DNA of 64,000 nucleotides from Anisakis pegreffii. Taxonomy: Eukaryota > Nematoda > Chromadorea > Rhabditida > Anisakidae. The stretch covers positions 1 through 64,000 of the forward strand of contig JAPYMA010000926.1 of NCBI GenBank assembly GCA_035041965.1, given 5' to 3'. Under the pieces are notes generated by a model, which worked only from the letters and a program-made list of their open reading frames with translations, searched no databases and was not told the DNA's origin. Within the stretch, counting starts at the first letter, position 1. Each line of letters opens with the position of its first letter. Of this stretch, positions 42,384-55,318 are shown piece by piece. Both the position numbers and the translations under genes were made by a program.

Positions 42384-45300
42384 ATGCAAGCCGCCACACT
42401 TCTGTTGCTCGCAGCTCCTCTTATTTTCAACTATGCTGTCGCCATCGGCGAAAATCCGGTGAGATCTTAACTTTCTTCACATCCATTAACATCTTTTCTT
42501 TCATACTGAATTGTAATGCTTCACTCCATTTATTTTCCAACCTCTCATTCTCTTTGAAAAATGTGATTACTTCTCATCTTGAAGTTTTCTACTACATCCA
42601 TTTCACTCGATGTGAGAAGGCATCAAGATTTAAACCATATTTCATCCCTCTGAAAGTCGGTATTGCTTAAGAGGGATTTTCCCTTATTGTTCCTAAATAG
42701 AGTCTTGGGTAACTCAGATACTGGACGTTACTGTAAACCGACAAACAAAAAAGAAAACGATTCGTAATGCCCATAAACTGAGTGAAACCAGAAAATGGGT
42801 ATGTGAATGAATCGCATCCTTGAATTTCTGACCGTGATAAAACTCTCATCATAAACATTATCATCATTATCACACTAAGCCTTTTCCACTCTCTAATTTT
42901 CTGTTTCCCAATGAATCATATATTAAGTGACTTGACCAAAATAATCTTCCTTTTTCACAAATTCCAGAAATGACTTCAGTCGAGCACACACATCTTTAGT
43001 GCATTGACAACGTATCAATTTGAACATTTAATAAAACTATGCATCGTTGTACGCTGCATCAAATGAAGATATTTCGGCAGTGTCCTTCTTTTATTTGAAC
43101 CTGTTACTTCTTTATTTGAAAAATCGTGCTGTTCTTTAACAAAATTACCGCGGATCAATCGATTAAAACCAAACTTTGTGGTCAGATATATCAGACTTCA
43201 ACCTGTGAACAGATCACACTTCAATCGGTTTTTGTAAGAGAATTCGAAAATGTTCTGTCGTGTTTCCGTTGAATTCATTTGATATTTTCCAAATTTCCTT
43301 TTCCCAAAGAGTTGACAAAATCTCTTCAGTAGCACGGAACCTTAGGTATAAACTTGCATTTATCGGAACCTTACTCTCATCGAACTTAAGGCTAAAATTC
43401 CAATGGGTGCATCAGATGTATCTCAGAGACTGAAGCTTTAAGTTTACACCTAAAACTAAACGTACGCTAGAACACAAGGCTGAACCTAAGCCTAAGTCTA
43501 ATTGAATTGAATGAGGCCAAAATTTTATTTGTTGCCCAGTGGTTCACAGAAGTTGGCGATACTCGACAGACACAGATGACGAAATTCGATCAGTCATTGA
43601 CCGGAAAACACGTTGCCGATTATTCTCACCCAATGACCTTGAATCGTTCACGCCAATCCCAGCGCAATAACTGAGTTAGCGCAACATGACCACCCACACA
43701 GTTTGTCGGCATTGTCGTTTTTTTGTAGTATGTGATGCAAACTTGCATTATCTATTATATTATACTCGCAATAATAAGTAGTATATAATCAGGTGTGAAA
43801 AAGACTGAGAGTGCATAACTTCCAGGCCCAGAGTGTAGATTCACCAGATTTTTCACAGTTTGTGCTGGTTGAAAAGATGAGCGATGACGCTTAAATTAGC
43901 CAGTCAGTAAAGCGTGAGGACAGAAGTGATGCAAAACACGCAATTAGTCTTTTACGCCGTTCAAGCCCTGTCTTTTCATCAGCAAGTGATTTTTGAGTTT
44001 AAATTTAATGTAATGAATTCAATTATACTCCAAGATCATATTTATGCAACTGAGCGATTATGACTGAATCGTTCAATCATTGATGGCATTATTCAACAAT
44101 TTGCATTTCAATGTTTCATACTGATTCAGGGTCATTAGAGAGCTATCATGAAAGGAAATATTTTTGCTCATTGTGCGGTTATGAAATTCATTTACCTTCA
44201 CAAAATCTGTGCGCAAACTAATAGAATAAGAACGCGCTTTTGGTGAAATAACGAATGGAAAAAAATAATCTTGTAGATTTCATTCACCGCCATTTTCCTC
44301 TCAGCAATCCACACAACAAGTGATCTACATAAATTTTGCGATAATTCATTTCAGATGGATATAAACACTCTAACAGGTATCATCGGCGGACTTGGTAATA
44401 TGATTCAAAACAATGTCCAAACTATTAAAGTTCCATCGAAATTTATCATGGGAAGATGGTTTCAGGTGAGACCAAGTTTAATTTCGATCAACATGAATTC
44501 TTGTCCATCATAAAAGTTGGTCACTGCATTGGATGAATAGATAAAACGCATGTTGTATTGGGAATATCAACAAATTAAAACATAAATAAAAGTCAAAAAT
44601 TATGCGTCGAAAATATGGTTGGGATTAATATCCTGGTGACAATTAGAGTGAAGTCAGTTTTCGAAAATGCACTTGAAGTAGGTTCAGTACACAAAAAAGA
44701 CCGACAAAAATAAATTATTCACAAGTTCCTTTTAACTGTGAAGTTCAATGGACTAATCAAATTCACACATCTGTTGCAGATGTACAAAGCAGCCGTCAAC
44801 TTTGATGTATTCAGAGCAGAGATGTTCTGTCCAGTTGCATACTGTAAGTTCAGGCGCAAATGCATGGCTATCGCATTTGCACTCTAATCGTTGACGAGCA
44901 GTAACAGTTTACGTTCAATTTTAGTGGTGCCGTCAACAGATCAATAGAGTTTCGCAGCATTTTTGATGAATGTTTTCAGTTCGACCAAACGCAGTGATGG
45001 GAGAAGATGGCTTCTCAATTGAGGAGGCTTATAGAGTGGTCTCGAAAAATGGACCAATTGAAACCTACAAAAGAGATTTGAACAAAGTAGGACCCGGTCA
45101 ATATTGGATGTACACTGAGGAATATTTTTATCCAAGACAGTGTTAGTTTAAATTTTGCAGAGTGATCTGCTTTGGGTGTATTTTGGTACCCTCATCCTTT
45201 CCTGCTTAATGGAAAACCAGTGTATTTCATTTTCTTAATCGTAGCATCGTAAAGTTTCGAAGTTGTTCAGTTTGAGGATCCTTATCAATTCCCTTATCAT

Positions 45301-46764
45301 CTTCACGTGGGTAATACGTTCTGCTCTGATTTCGCAGTTTTACTAGCTGCTTCCTTTCATTCCACAATGGAAACGAGAATCTGTTCCACAATCAAGAAAC
45401 TGTTTTATTTTGCTCTGAATTCATCATGTCCTCTGTGGAACAAATCTTTTGATAATAACCAAGAGCGTTGCTTAATTGCTCGATCGTGTGTTTTTGCAGT
45501 TTATATTGTCAAAGTTGGACCCAACTATGATAACGGCACAGATGAAGAGCCTGAAAAACCATATGAGTATATGATAGTTACGGATGCCACTCGATTGGCC
45601 TTAATGGTCTATGCAAGAGATCCATTAACATTCTTCCAAGTGAGAATATTTGCACTGAATTCAAAAAACCTGAAAACTTATGTTGTTCACTCGAGATTCA
45701 CAATTCCAAAGTTTCAGCAATATTACTTAGCAATATACGAAACTACTGCACAACAAGCCCCCCCCCCCAAAGAAAATAATTTCAGCCACTGGAAGTTTAC
45801 CGAAAGAACTAGTTTTGATGAATTGAATTCTTAAAAATATTCAAATTCGTTGTGACCGAGTTGAGATTGCGATGATATCATCTGAGTAATTCAATCGGGT
45901 ATTCTTATTGCTTCAAATGTGAACTGAACAAGCGTATCCCGAATTTTACATACATAGAATGTATTGATTCGATATTATGTGTTTTATAATATCGTAAATT
46001 CCCAAACGAAATCTTTAGAGATTGATGCAATTGTAATGAAAATTGACACTTTTTGAAAAACTGTTATTGACAATGAGTGAGACAACACTATGATGTAAAT
46101 GACGAAGAAATACTCAAAATGGTCAAGGACATTCGTAAAAGAATTTACATTGAATAGGAAGTGTTTTAGAGAATAGTGATATGCAAATATATTGAATTAA
46201 TTGATTGCTTTCATCATTAATTGAATGCTGAATAGTGACATAACTTCAAAACACAAACGAATTCAGATAATTATCAGTGTCCAAACCGATTTGGTTTTCA
46301 GAATTACAATAAAGAAGTGGTTGATTTCTTGGAAAAAGCTGGATTTGGTGGTCGTGTTTTCTGGAATTCCCCGCGGCCAATCTATCAAGGACCAGACTGT
46401 GAATGGCCATCTGAAAAAGAAGTATTTGCAAGAAGGTATCTTATTGGAATTCACTATAAAAATAATGATAAGGTTTACAAAAAGTGCGAAATTGTGATGT
46501 TGTTGGCTGAAATTGTTGATATTCGTTGAGGAATTGCCTTTGTGTTTTGTAGAGATATTTTTTAAGAGCGATTTTGTAATTAGCAGTGCCTTATTTTGTG
46601 CAACTTATTGTTGGATTAATTTCAGAGTTCTCAAAAATCACGAAGAAGCCCAGAGAAGCAAAAACGAAGGCAACACAACAACGACAACGAATGTGGGTGG
46701 TGAAATCGCGCAAATGCTCCAGAATCCGCATCTGGCACTGCAGAAACTTGTTCAAGGGCACTGA
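42384..46764 (+). CDS. Secreted lipocalin-domain protein, gene 2 (short form)
   Basis: Seven exons: 42384-42458, 44355-44465, 44780-44843, 44980-45141, 45500-45639, 46302-46435, 46626-46764. Phases agree and give 274 aa. Exon 1 is almost entirely a signal peptide (MQAATLLLLAAPLIFNYAVA). The long low-complexity extension of genes 1, 3 and 4 is missing, and the domain begins within about 45 residues. Lipocalin hallmarks: FIMGRWFQ (G-x-W); Cys in EMFCPVAY; GPGQYWMYTEEYF; then VKVGPNYD, YEYMIVTDATRLALMVYARDP, and a Cys in GPDCEW. It ends in a Thr-rich then Gln/Leu-rich tail. Splice phases (0 after GRWFQ, 1 after VAY, 1 before FYIVKVGP) match the neighbours. Intron 1 is unusually long (about 1.9 kb). 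Confidence 0.75.
43440..43505. repeat. Degenerate CCTAAG-rich stretch in intron 1
   Basis: Loosely periodic CCTAA words (CACCTAAAACTAAA, GAACCTAAGCCTAAGTC) resemble decayed GCCTAA telomere hexamers, with only about three recognisable units. It lies within intron 1 of lipocalin-like gene 2. Confidence 0.35.
45758..45768. repeat. Poly-C run in lipocalin gene 2 intron
   Basis: A homopolymer of eleven C residues in the intron after exon 5. It is also a possible sequencing-error hotspot, but no coding exon is affected. Confidence 0.8.
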
Positions 46765-46891
46765 CCTCATTTCGTGATCACAATAATCAATCAACCCTCA
46801 CCTATATATTGTGCTCGTCTGGCATTCGGTGCACTGTCATCGTGGTGTTGTGCTGTGTTATGTTCGTGTTTGTATATTATAATTGAATAAT

Positions 46892-46897
46892 AATAAA
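46892..46897 (+). terminator. Polyadenylation signal of lipocalin gene 2
   Basis: An AATAAA lies about 128 bases after the stop codon at 46764, a distance almost equal to that of gene 1. Confidence 0.5.
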
Positions 46898-47074
46898 CGT
46901 CTTCTTGTCATCATAAAGGCCATTGGCCTAGTGTGCTGATTTAGTGTGAATCACAGAACAATTAAATCGTATCGCCAAGCACTCTTCATTCATCTTCATT
47001 CACTTCAACCTTTCACTTGACTGCAACTCAATCAGCTCCTTCATCTGCTGCTGCTATTGCATAACTACTCAACA

Positions 47075-50000
47075 ATGTTCCTTTTTTTCATTTCTATCTC
47101 TTATTGTTACTTTTCATTAACTCATGCACAACTTGATGCATTCGCCTTACCCGCTATACCTCGGTATGCAGCTAAACCTACCGTACCACCTGAATACAAG
47201 TCATTCTTCGAGCTTGATGGACACGCTCGTGAACTAGTTGAAACCTTGATTGGACCTCGCCCTGGAGGATTTTTCCCCGAGAAAAGTTTCGAAATTGCTC
47301 GTCCAAATTCAGCAGCACCTACGGCAAATGGCGGTGCCATCGGAGAGGTAGAACGTACTCTAGAACAGTTTTTCACAGCTCCTGAAGGTCCCTCCGACCA
47401 ACAATTTGAATTACCTCCTGGATTCAACCAGGGATTTTCTCTTGCCAACAGCAATGGTCCTGCAACGTCGTTCTCACATAGCAAGAAGCCTGAGGTAGGC
47501 ATAATAAAATTTTTCATTACACTGTTCACTCGGTAAGAACTCGATCATCTAACAGATGTTCGTTTGCGTTCTAAATGCTCTAATGCTTTTGACTGAGACA
47601 GTTCAGAATTTAGTTAACTAAGGTACTTCAACAGTAACGTCTAAGATCTTATAAAGAATCTGAACGACTTCCATCTTCAATGCTTACAGCAAAAACAATT
47701 GGAAACTGAGAACAAAAAAGAAGAAGATTTGTAAAATATTTTTTAAAACAATAATTTAAATTAAGAACCAAATCTCCGTGGGGTGTGAATAAATTTAAAC
47801 TTTATCAAATATGATGAAGTCAAGCTCAAATGAGCGATTAATTCACTGCTAAATGAGCATTTGCTGGTCGTCACTGACTGCTTCCTTTATAAGTACGTAC
47901 ATTTCTAAGCCACTGCATACACCAACGTGTTCTACATACAAAAATTACATTTGAAGGGAATCTTTTTTTGTAGACTAAGTTGTTCAATCTATGATTACAT
48001 ATGATCAAAATTACAATCCAGAAAATTCACTTAATTTTTACTCCAGTCAACGCCTATCGAAGAAGAAGTGGAAGGATCAGGAACAGAGGAAAAGAATCAA
48101 TCTTCAATTCGAGGCATTCCCAACGTTTTTCCGGACCTCGCAAAACCACCAGTTGCTTTACAACAACCACGCGTCAAATCGATTGTCTCTGATCAGGTAT
48201 ATCCCCTCATCAATCTTATCATACTGCGACCAGTCTCAGCCAAGCAAAATTTTTTATTTCGCAGAGAATTATTTCGAGGCAAAACTCTCGTTTTTGAATG
48301 CATTCACCATTCTAATGATCGTAACATTTAGCTACCTGAGGTGCCAAAGTTCCAGTCTCGGCCCGAAGTGCCTGAGGGTGGTTTTGGACCATCAGAAGTG
48401 AGACGAGCGCCGACGTCCGTTGGACAGACAGAATCAGCATCAGAAAGTGATGAGGTGAATGTTTGAGCATTTAGTCCTAGTCAGACGCATCAGCATTTTA
48501 TGTTGCAACAAATATGCGTCGATGAGTAGCAAGACTGTTATTCACACAAAACCGACGTTTGCTTTTGGTTTATAGTTGTTTTATGACTGTTTGTTAAGCT
48601 ATCGCGTAATTGATGCAAGCATCTTCTCGATATAATTTGGTTTGATATGTCGTAAGTTGAGGAATAATCGCTCGAGTGGAAAAGTTCTAATAAACACAAG
48701 AAATAAATGTGATTCAGTATGGCGCTTTGACGGATGAAAATTCGTCGTCTGGTGGTGGTTTAATTGGTACGATAATAAACTTAATTGGACTAAGCGCAAA
48801 GAAGAGACAAAATGCAGCTTCTGAAGCAGTGGCATCTGCAAGTGGTCTTGGCAAAGCAGTTGGAGATTTGATTGGTGGTGAGAATAGTCCGATACCCGGG
48901 AAGAATATGATTTCGAACGTTCTTTATAAAGCACTAACGAGTGGATCAATTTTGGTTTGTTGATAGTTCACTGTTCAGTGACACAAATTTTATTTTGTAG
49001 CTATTGTTTTTTCGAACTCATACAACTGTGTCAAATTCAACTAACCTGGAGAGTTGCTAATGAGCTAGAATTTAAAGAAAAGAGTATCTTCGAGATAGAG
49101 ATTGATTTTCTTTAATACTTACAACAAAAAACCGTCCACGAAACCTTTCCTTTCACTTGATAGCTTTAAGGGTAACAACACTACTGAGAATGGAACAATA
49201 CTGCCGCTTGTATTGACCCCCGCACAGAAGGCTGCTATAGGCGAAAACCTGGAAATGATTCAGAATCTTATCACTCAACCTTCATCACCACTCTGTAATC
49301 CTAAACCAGTACCAGTTGCTGAATTCAACACCGATGCATTCATGGGACAATGGTATCAGGTAATTAATGCCATTAAATGCACAATTCCAGATAAAACTTT
49401 GTACGAACTTCTTGAGCATCACAAGCGATCTACTAATCTTTCAAAACAATCAACTTTTAGGTGGTCTATAGTCCACCACTATCAACCGGACCGTGTAGTA
49501 TGGTATCATATAAAAAGCTTGCTGATGTGAATGATGGTGGAGTGGGCACAATATTTGAAATTTTCGAATACACTACTGATGGAACACCGTACACGAAACC
49601 ACGAATCAGTTCCGGCTATGCAATTTTAAAACAGGCTGGCGAACTTATTTACCGAACAACCAGCTATCAGGAGGATGTGAATGGTACTTTTAAGAATCAT
49701 TTATCACCGAATTTTTGTCTGAAATTTAACTGAAAAAAATACATTTTCCGAACATCACTTAGTCTAAAGGCTTAACCAATGAATTACTTTAAAAGAGCAA
49801 ACTTCACCAATAGTTAAACAAATATTACAACTTGATGGATGTTGATTCTTATTGCACACAACGGTACAAAAACATCATCGCGGGAATAACTTGCCATATA
49901 ACTTGCCAAATTTTGCCGTGAACAATATCGATGGATATTACAGTAAACCGATAATAAAATTTCAGTGAGGTTACTCTCATAAATATGGCAACGCTCTGAT

Positions 50001-50556
50001 TGCGAATCGAATGTATGCCACTAATAATCATGTTCGTAACAGTAAATGTTTTAGTGCATGTGATTCATGTGGGACCGTTAGATGCGAACGGTCAATACAG
50101 TTTCGCAATAATGTCTACCAACTGCAATTATCCTCTCTACGTATTCGCTCGTGATCCCGTCGTTTACAAACAGGTTAATAATTCAATTGTAGTATCATGC
50201 GGCAAGTCTGCAGCAGTAGCACGAAACTTCACTGTAATGAATTTATTCATTTGGAAATTCGAAGATTAGACACGAGCGAGAGCATGCTGTTCACAGCAGT
50301 AACTGATCAATGCGCTTTTCGTAAACGTTTGAAAGCTCCACTTCGATGGAACTCTAGTGAATATTTATTCGAGTAGACTTGGAATGGTGATGCATAGAAA
50401 TGAATGTGTTTTTTTTAGCGATACGAGGCGATGGTCAATCAAATTCTTGAGCAAAAAGGTCTTGTCAATGGATTTTCACGGTTATTAAATATTGTCTCAT
50501 CTGTCGACAATACAATATGTACATTCCCACCATCGTTATTCAGTATCCACACTTAA
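47075..50556 (+). CDS. Secreted lipocalin-domain protein, gene 3
   Basis: Eight exons: 47075-47494, 48047-48196, 48332-48454, 48718-48954, 49171-49359, 49461-49683, 50055-50173, 50419-50556. Phases agree and give 532 aa. ATG at 47075 opens a signal peptide (MFLFFISISYCYFSLTHA). Residues about 20-350 are a polar Pro/Glu/Ser-rich extension with a Gly-rich hydrophobic segment (SSGGGLIGTIINLIGL). The lipocalin-like domain follows: FMGQWYQ (G-x-W), Cys in GPCSMVSY, GTIFEIFEY, HVGPLDANGQYSFAIMS, PLYVFARDP, and Cys in NTICTF near the end. The phase 0 intron after the GxW motif is kept, but the phase 1 intron seen after the next Cys block in genes 2 and 4 is absent. The extension does not resemble that of gene 1 or 4. 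Confidence 0.75.
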
Positions 50557-53500
50557 TCGACGAGTCACAAAACTGACCATAGTTTTTGGATGTATTTGAA
50601 AACAGTGAGAAACTTTCGTTAAAATTCATATGATGTTATTATGAGAAAAAACTTGCTGATGAATTTTCAAAATTTTTGAATCAATCACCAACAATTTTAT
50701 AATTGTAATTTTATTTTTATGGTTTCGTATGATCATAATTTTATGGCAGAGAACAGGAAAGTTTCCATCTTTGTTCGTGTTGTAATTAGCAAAAGCTTAT
50801 TGCTGTGTTTCTCAAATATTCACGAATAGCAAGATAAGTCAGTTTTTGCTGATAGCACATTCAACGAACAACCTTTTGGACGGTCCACCCTATTTCATTT
50901 TGCCGTTTCTACGTTGGGAACTATTGCTATGCTGAAATAAGTTGTTGACTAGTTCATAAACTTCTCCATAAACAGTGCTGTTGTTTATGTGATAAGGCAA
51001 CAATTTGCAAACTGGAAAGTAAATCGATTCAGTCGATTGCTAAATTATTTTGAAGTCGGAAGGTTAGAAGAATCAATATGATAATAAATATAAAACGGAT
51101 AGTTGCCGGTATGAAAAAGCCAGATTAGATAACAAGTACAAAAAATTTGCTATAAAAGTTGAATAAGTACAAAAATAAGAAGTACAAAAATTAAATAAGA
51201 AGTACAAACATTGCTACTGACGCACTGTAATGATTTCATATTCCCTTGCATCCTTCATCATGAAAATCCAGACAGTCTTAACTGATCAGTCCGGGGAAAA
51301 CTTCAAATGTTATCTGAATTGCAGTGAATTTTCAACTGAAAGTAGGAAAACAATCGTTGACTAAATTACTACCTATGACGGGTAGTATTTTTGCGTAAAT
51401 TACTGTTGCTTATTTAATTTTTTAATAAACATTTTATCCTTCTGATATTAGGCCGAAAGATGTGCATTAATGTTGTATATAGCGGTATTATCGACTGATT
51501 TTATTGAAATTTGTTCATTGAACAAAGATTTATTCATTCCACAATGTTTGCTCGGAAAATGCATTTCTTTAAAGAATTATTCATCGCATACTGTAATTAT
51601 TTTACCATAATTTCTTGGAAGAAATGCTTCAAAGGAATTTTTACAAAATTATGATTATTTTTTGTGCAAACATTGCTACTGTATTGTTCTAAAATGATTG
51701 TGAATTTATTCGCTTCAATTTGTAATGAAATTGCTTTCGTCATTGGATTCTATCTCTACTGCAAGTGTATTTGTCGTGAACTGACGCGGCTTTATAAAAA
51801 GTTGTGTAACTTGAAAATATTTGTTAATAAAATTGTGAAATATTTTGTTTGAATATCTCAACAGAAAACTTTTGGATACACACACATTTGATCATATTTT
51901 GATGAGTGCAAATGAAATTTGCGGGGACAAAATATCGTATTTACCAATTGTGAATCACAAAGCATTTTGTTCAATGATTCCGTATAGTGATTTTGATTCT
52001 GTTTTTCATATTATATTTTGTCGTTCGATTTCTTTAGCCATACCTTTTTAATGCTTCGAATCATGCGAACATGTCCTATAAGCATTACTGCCATAACTTT
52101 TCTCGTCTGTTTTTTTTTTGAAATTTTTGAGCTTCTGAAAGTTTGGCTGAATTTTCTGATTTTTTGTGGAACTTCTCATTTAAAAAATATGATCCTTCGG
52201 AGTTGAAAAGTTTTTCTATATGCAGATAAATCCAGCTTCATAAAATCCCGGATTTATTCAAGCCCATTCGAAAACTTCTTACTTCTATTTTCCACATTAC
52301 CCAAGAACTTCGGGAGGAACCATTTGAAGAACTAAATAAACAACGCTGACTTATTGTATAATAGAAAAGCTGATCGTGGTCCTAGATAAGAATAGCTTCC
52401 CCATATATTTCTCATAAAAATGAAAAATTGCATGGAAAAGACAACTGCTCAGCCTTAATTTCTGCGGATTTTTACGTCTCGTAGGAATTATGAACTTCAA
52501 CTTCTTGATTACCTTTCTGCTAAAAATAAAAATAAATAAATGAATTACTCTTCAATGAGGGACTTTCGCACTAGAAACTCATATAAATTTTTTTACAACT
52601 CAGAATATAGAACACTAGCCTTATTGCCTTGTTGTTGAAGTTTGACCCTATGGAGATATTAGTCATCAAAATGTGGAAATTCACAGCAAGACTCCGTTGC
52701 TCTGCTTTACGCTGATTGCTTCCGGATGACCGCAATAAAGTAAATCTAGTCCTAATTTTATTTATATATGTATACATCAGCTGATTCAGAAATATGGGTC
52801 ATAAGTACTGGTGAATAACAAAGCGAACTAATTTTGATTGCTTGCATCGTGGGTATTATTAAAAGAAATATAAACCATGCGTATATCGTTTGTAATAGAT
52901 ACATATCAAATATATGGGATAAACGTATGAATTTATGTTTTTATAGCCGTATCGCTTCCTTTATTGATCAGATAGATGGATAACATGCATAGTGTATCGC
53001 AGTCAATGAAAGTCTGCGCCGAATCAATCTTCAACGATGATATCATTGAAATGGGTCTTTTTTGTGAGTGTTACGCATCCAATATTGAATGTAAAATTTG
53101 ATGGGAGTACGATTATGGGAGAAGAGTCGTAGATGAATTAATGGTGGGAATCGATTATGTGAAAATTGTTCATAATAAGTCTAGCTGATTGTTCAACATG
53201 ATGCGATTCACATGTGACCCATTTTAAATTAGAGCATATCATTTCGACCTTGCACTCGGAAAAATTTTATTACGTTGTCAATTGATCGATTTCAATTCAG
53301 ATTCTCTGTTTCGTGCTATTTCTGTAGACTTTTACAAAAATTGGAGCAACATCAAACAACGTAATTTACTTTTCAGTTCGCTAAAATTTGAATATATCAC
53401 TATTCGGTATTCAGAAAAAACTGCATCGTCCTTATGGTCCTTATGGTCGAAATATGGAATGAATTAAGGAGAGGAAAATTTGTGTGAATAGATTGCGTAA

Positions 53501-55318
53501 GATAAAACCAAATATTCATGAGCAGGACGCACTGAAAAAATTGATGTGTTGAAATTACATCTCCTCGTTCAAGCAGTTTATTTTCCAGGTCTTTCACCAA
53601 CAGATTATCACCTGTATCTGCACGAGAGAACACTTGATAAAAGAAACACAACCTCTCGATTTTTCACATCAAGAGATAAGAATAGTGAACAACTGCAATT
53701 GCATTGTTGCTCAATTTCACGGACAACAATGTAACGCCAGTTGCATCCATCCTCGACTAGGAACGTATATTTATTTCAAAATCAATATTGCTCCAATTGA
53801 AATGGCGATAACGAGAGGCCTTAACTGCGATAGATTACACGTAAGCTTAGTCCTAGGTTGACACTCATATCGGCTCTACGGTATCGATTAAACAAATACT
53901 TGTTTTCTCGGTATAAGCTCTAGCCTCCTCCTAGGTCTGAATGTAGTCCATCGTAAATGAGACTTCTCCTTAGTGCCACTTCTCCAATTCAGAGCCAAGA
54001 AAAGTTATGGAATTGTGGTCGTATTCTCCTAGAAATTTATTGGGCAGTAAACTGCAATTTAGCAACCCCGTCCTCGACTAATTCAGGACGAACTGGTTCT
54101 GTAAATAGGATGTACCGTCCTGTTTGATATGATTGATAACCATATACGAATTATCTGGACAAGATTCTAAAAAATGAATTGAAAAATTCACAACATGCGA
54201 AATGAGAGAAATTTCAAATCTTATTGTCGCAAAATATTCTCGAGTAGCTGCCGTCCAATTGAATGCAATTCAGGTCAATTGATTTTAATGCTCTATACTC
54301 ATGAATCGCAAACAAATTTTTTAACCTTGAAAGTACGCACGTGTACGTCTAAGTACAGTGAACAATGTATATGTGGAATACAGTGACCAAAAACACCATT
54401 ACTACTGTTTCATTTAGATGATCAGAATAATCGACACCGAAAATGGAATTTTGAGAAAAAATAATGGGAAATTTTTCATGCGCAAAATTGACCAAACTGG
54501 TTGTCACTGAGGACTTATAACGAAGTTGTTATTTTCATTAGGCGATTTCTCGTAAAGATGCGATGTTATTCCTTGGTTTTCATAATAAATTTGTGTGCTA
54601 CGAGCATCTAGATTCAATTGAATTACATGTCTATAGAGAACAGTATAATATTTATTGAAATTACATAAATGTTTCGAATAAGTTTGAATGGTTTGAGGTG
54701 AATGTTCATCATTAGTCATTGAATTTTGACATAATCAAGTAACAGTCAATATTAATTCAAATGTTATGTATTGAAAGAATATGCACCAAAGCTTTGAAAC
54801 GCTCATACGTGCGAACGTATTCATTGTTGCTGCTTGATGAATACACTCAGCAGTGATCGATCCCATGTCAGTCCAAAATATTTCAGATTCCCACTTGCAT
54901 CAATCTCACCTCATTTATGATTACACATTTTGACATGTTGTCTACCAGCCGATGAATGTGATTATGATGCCATTCAATTTCAATGATTAGTGGCGATTCA
55001 AAGGGTACAATTTCGACAGATAATTCAACAAACCATCATAATTCATAATTCGACAGATAATTCAAAAATCAAGAAACGGAATTCCAGAAGAGGTATTTGA
55101 CTCTAGTGAATGCATCATTGAAGGGTAGGCAGAAACAGCCGCAATCCATTGAAATGTTATCTGAGTTTAATGGATAATTTGGAAGAGTGAAAAGGTAACC
55201 AGGGGGCATGAACCGAATTAAAATGACCTTTGAACGCGTCGAGTGCGTGTCAGTGTCAGGAGATCGACTGCCTTGAAATGAGACGATGCTGACCCATTTG
55301 GCTAGTCATTCGCTCCAA
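50557..55318. other. Intergenic gap inside the lipocalin array
   Basis: Nearly 4.8 kb of AT-rich sequence without a recognised gene. Frames at 51664-52206 and 53282-53861 are short and unsupported. The word GATTGCTTGCATCGT at 52836-52850 matches the hairpin of the repeats at 2.9 and 3.7 kb. A loosely repeated AAGTACAAAAA motif (51137-51210) and a duplicated TTCGACAGATAATTCAA (about 55013 and 55051) are present. A lost fifth lipocalin copy is possible, but I saw no G-x-W or ARDP remnant. Confidence 0.5.

Noticed and set aside
47122..47529. 135-codon minus-strand ORF
   Set aside because: It is the antisense shadow of exon 1 of lipocalin-like gene 3, which has a signal peptide, correct splice donor and matching downstream exons.
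48001..48401. Three overlapping plus-strand ORFs
   Set aside because: They are alternative frames running across exons 2 and 3 of lipocalin-like gene 3 and the intron between them.
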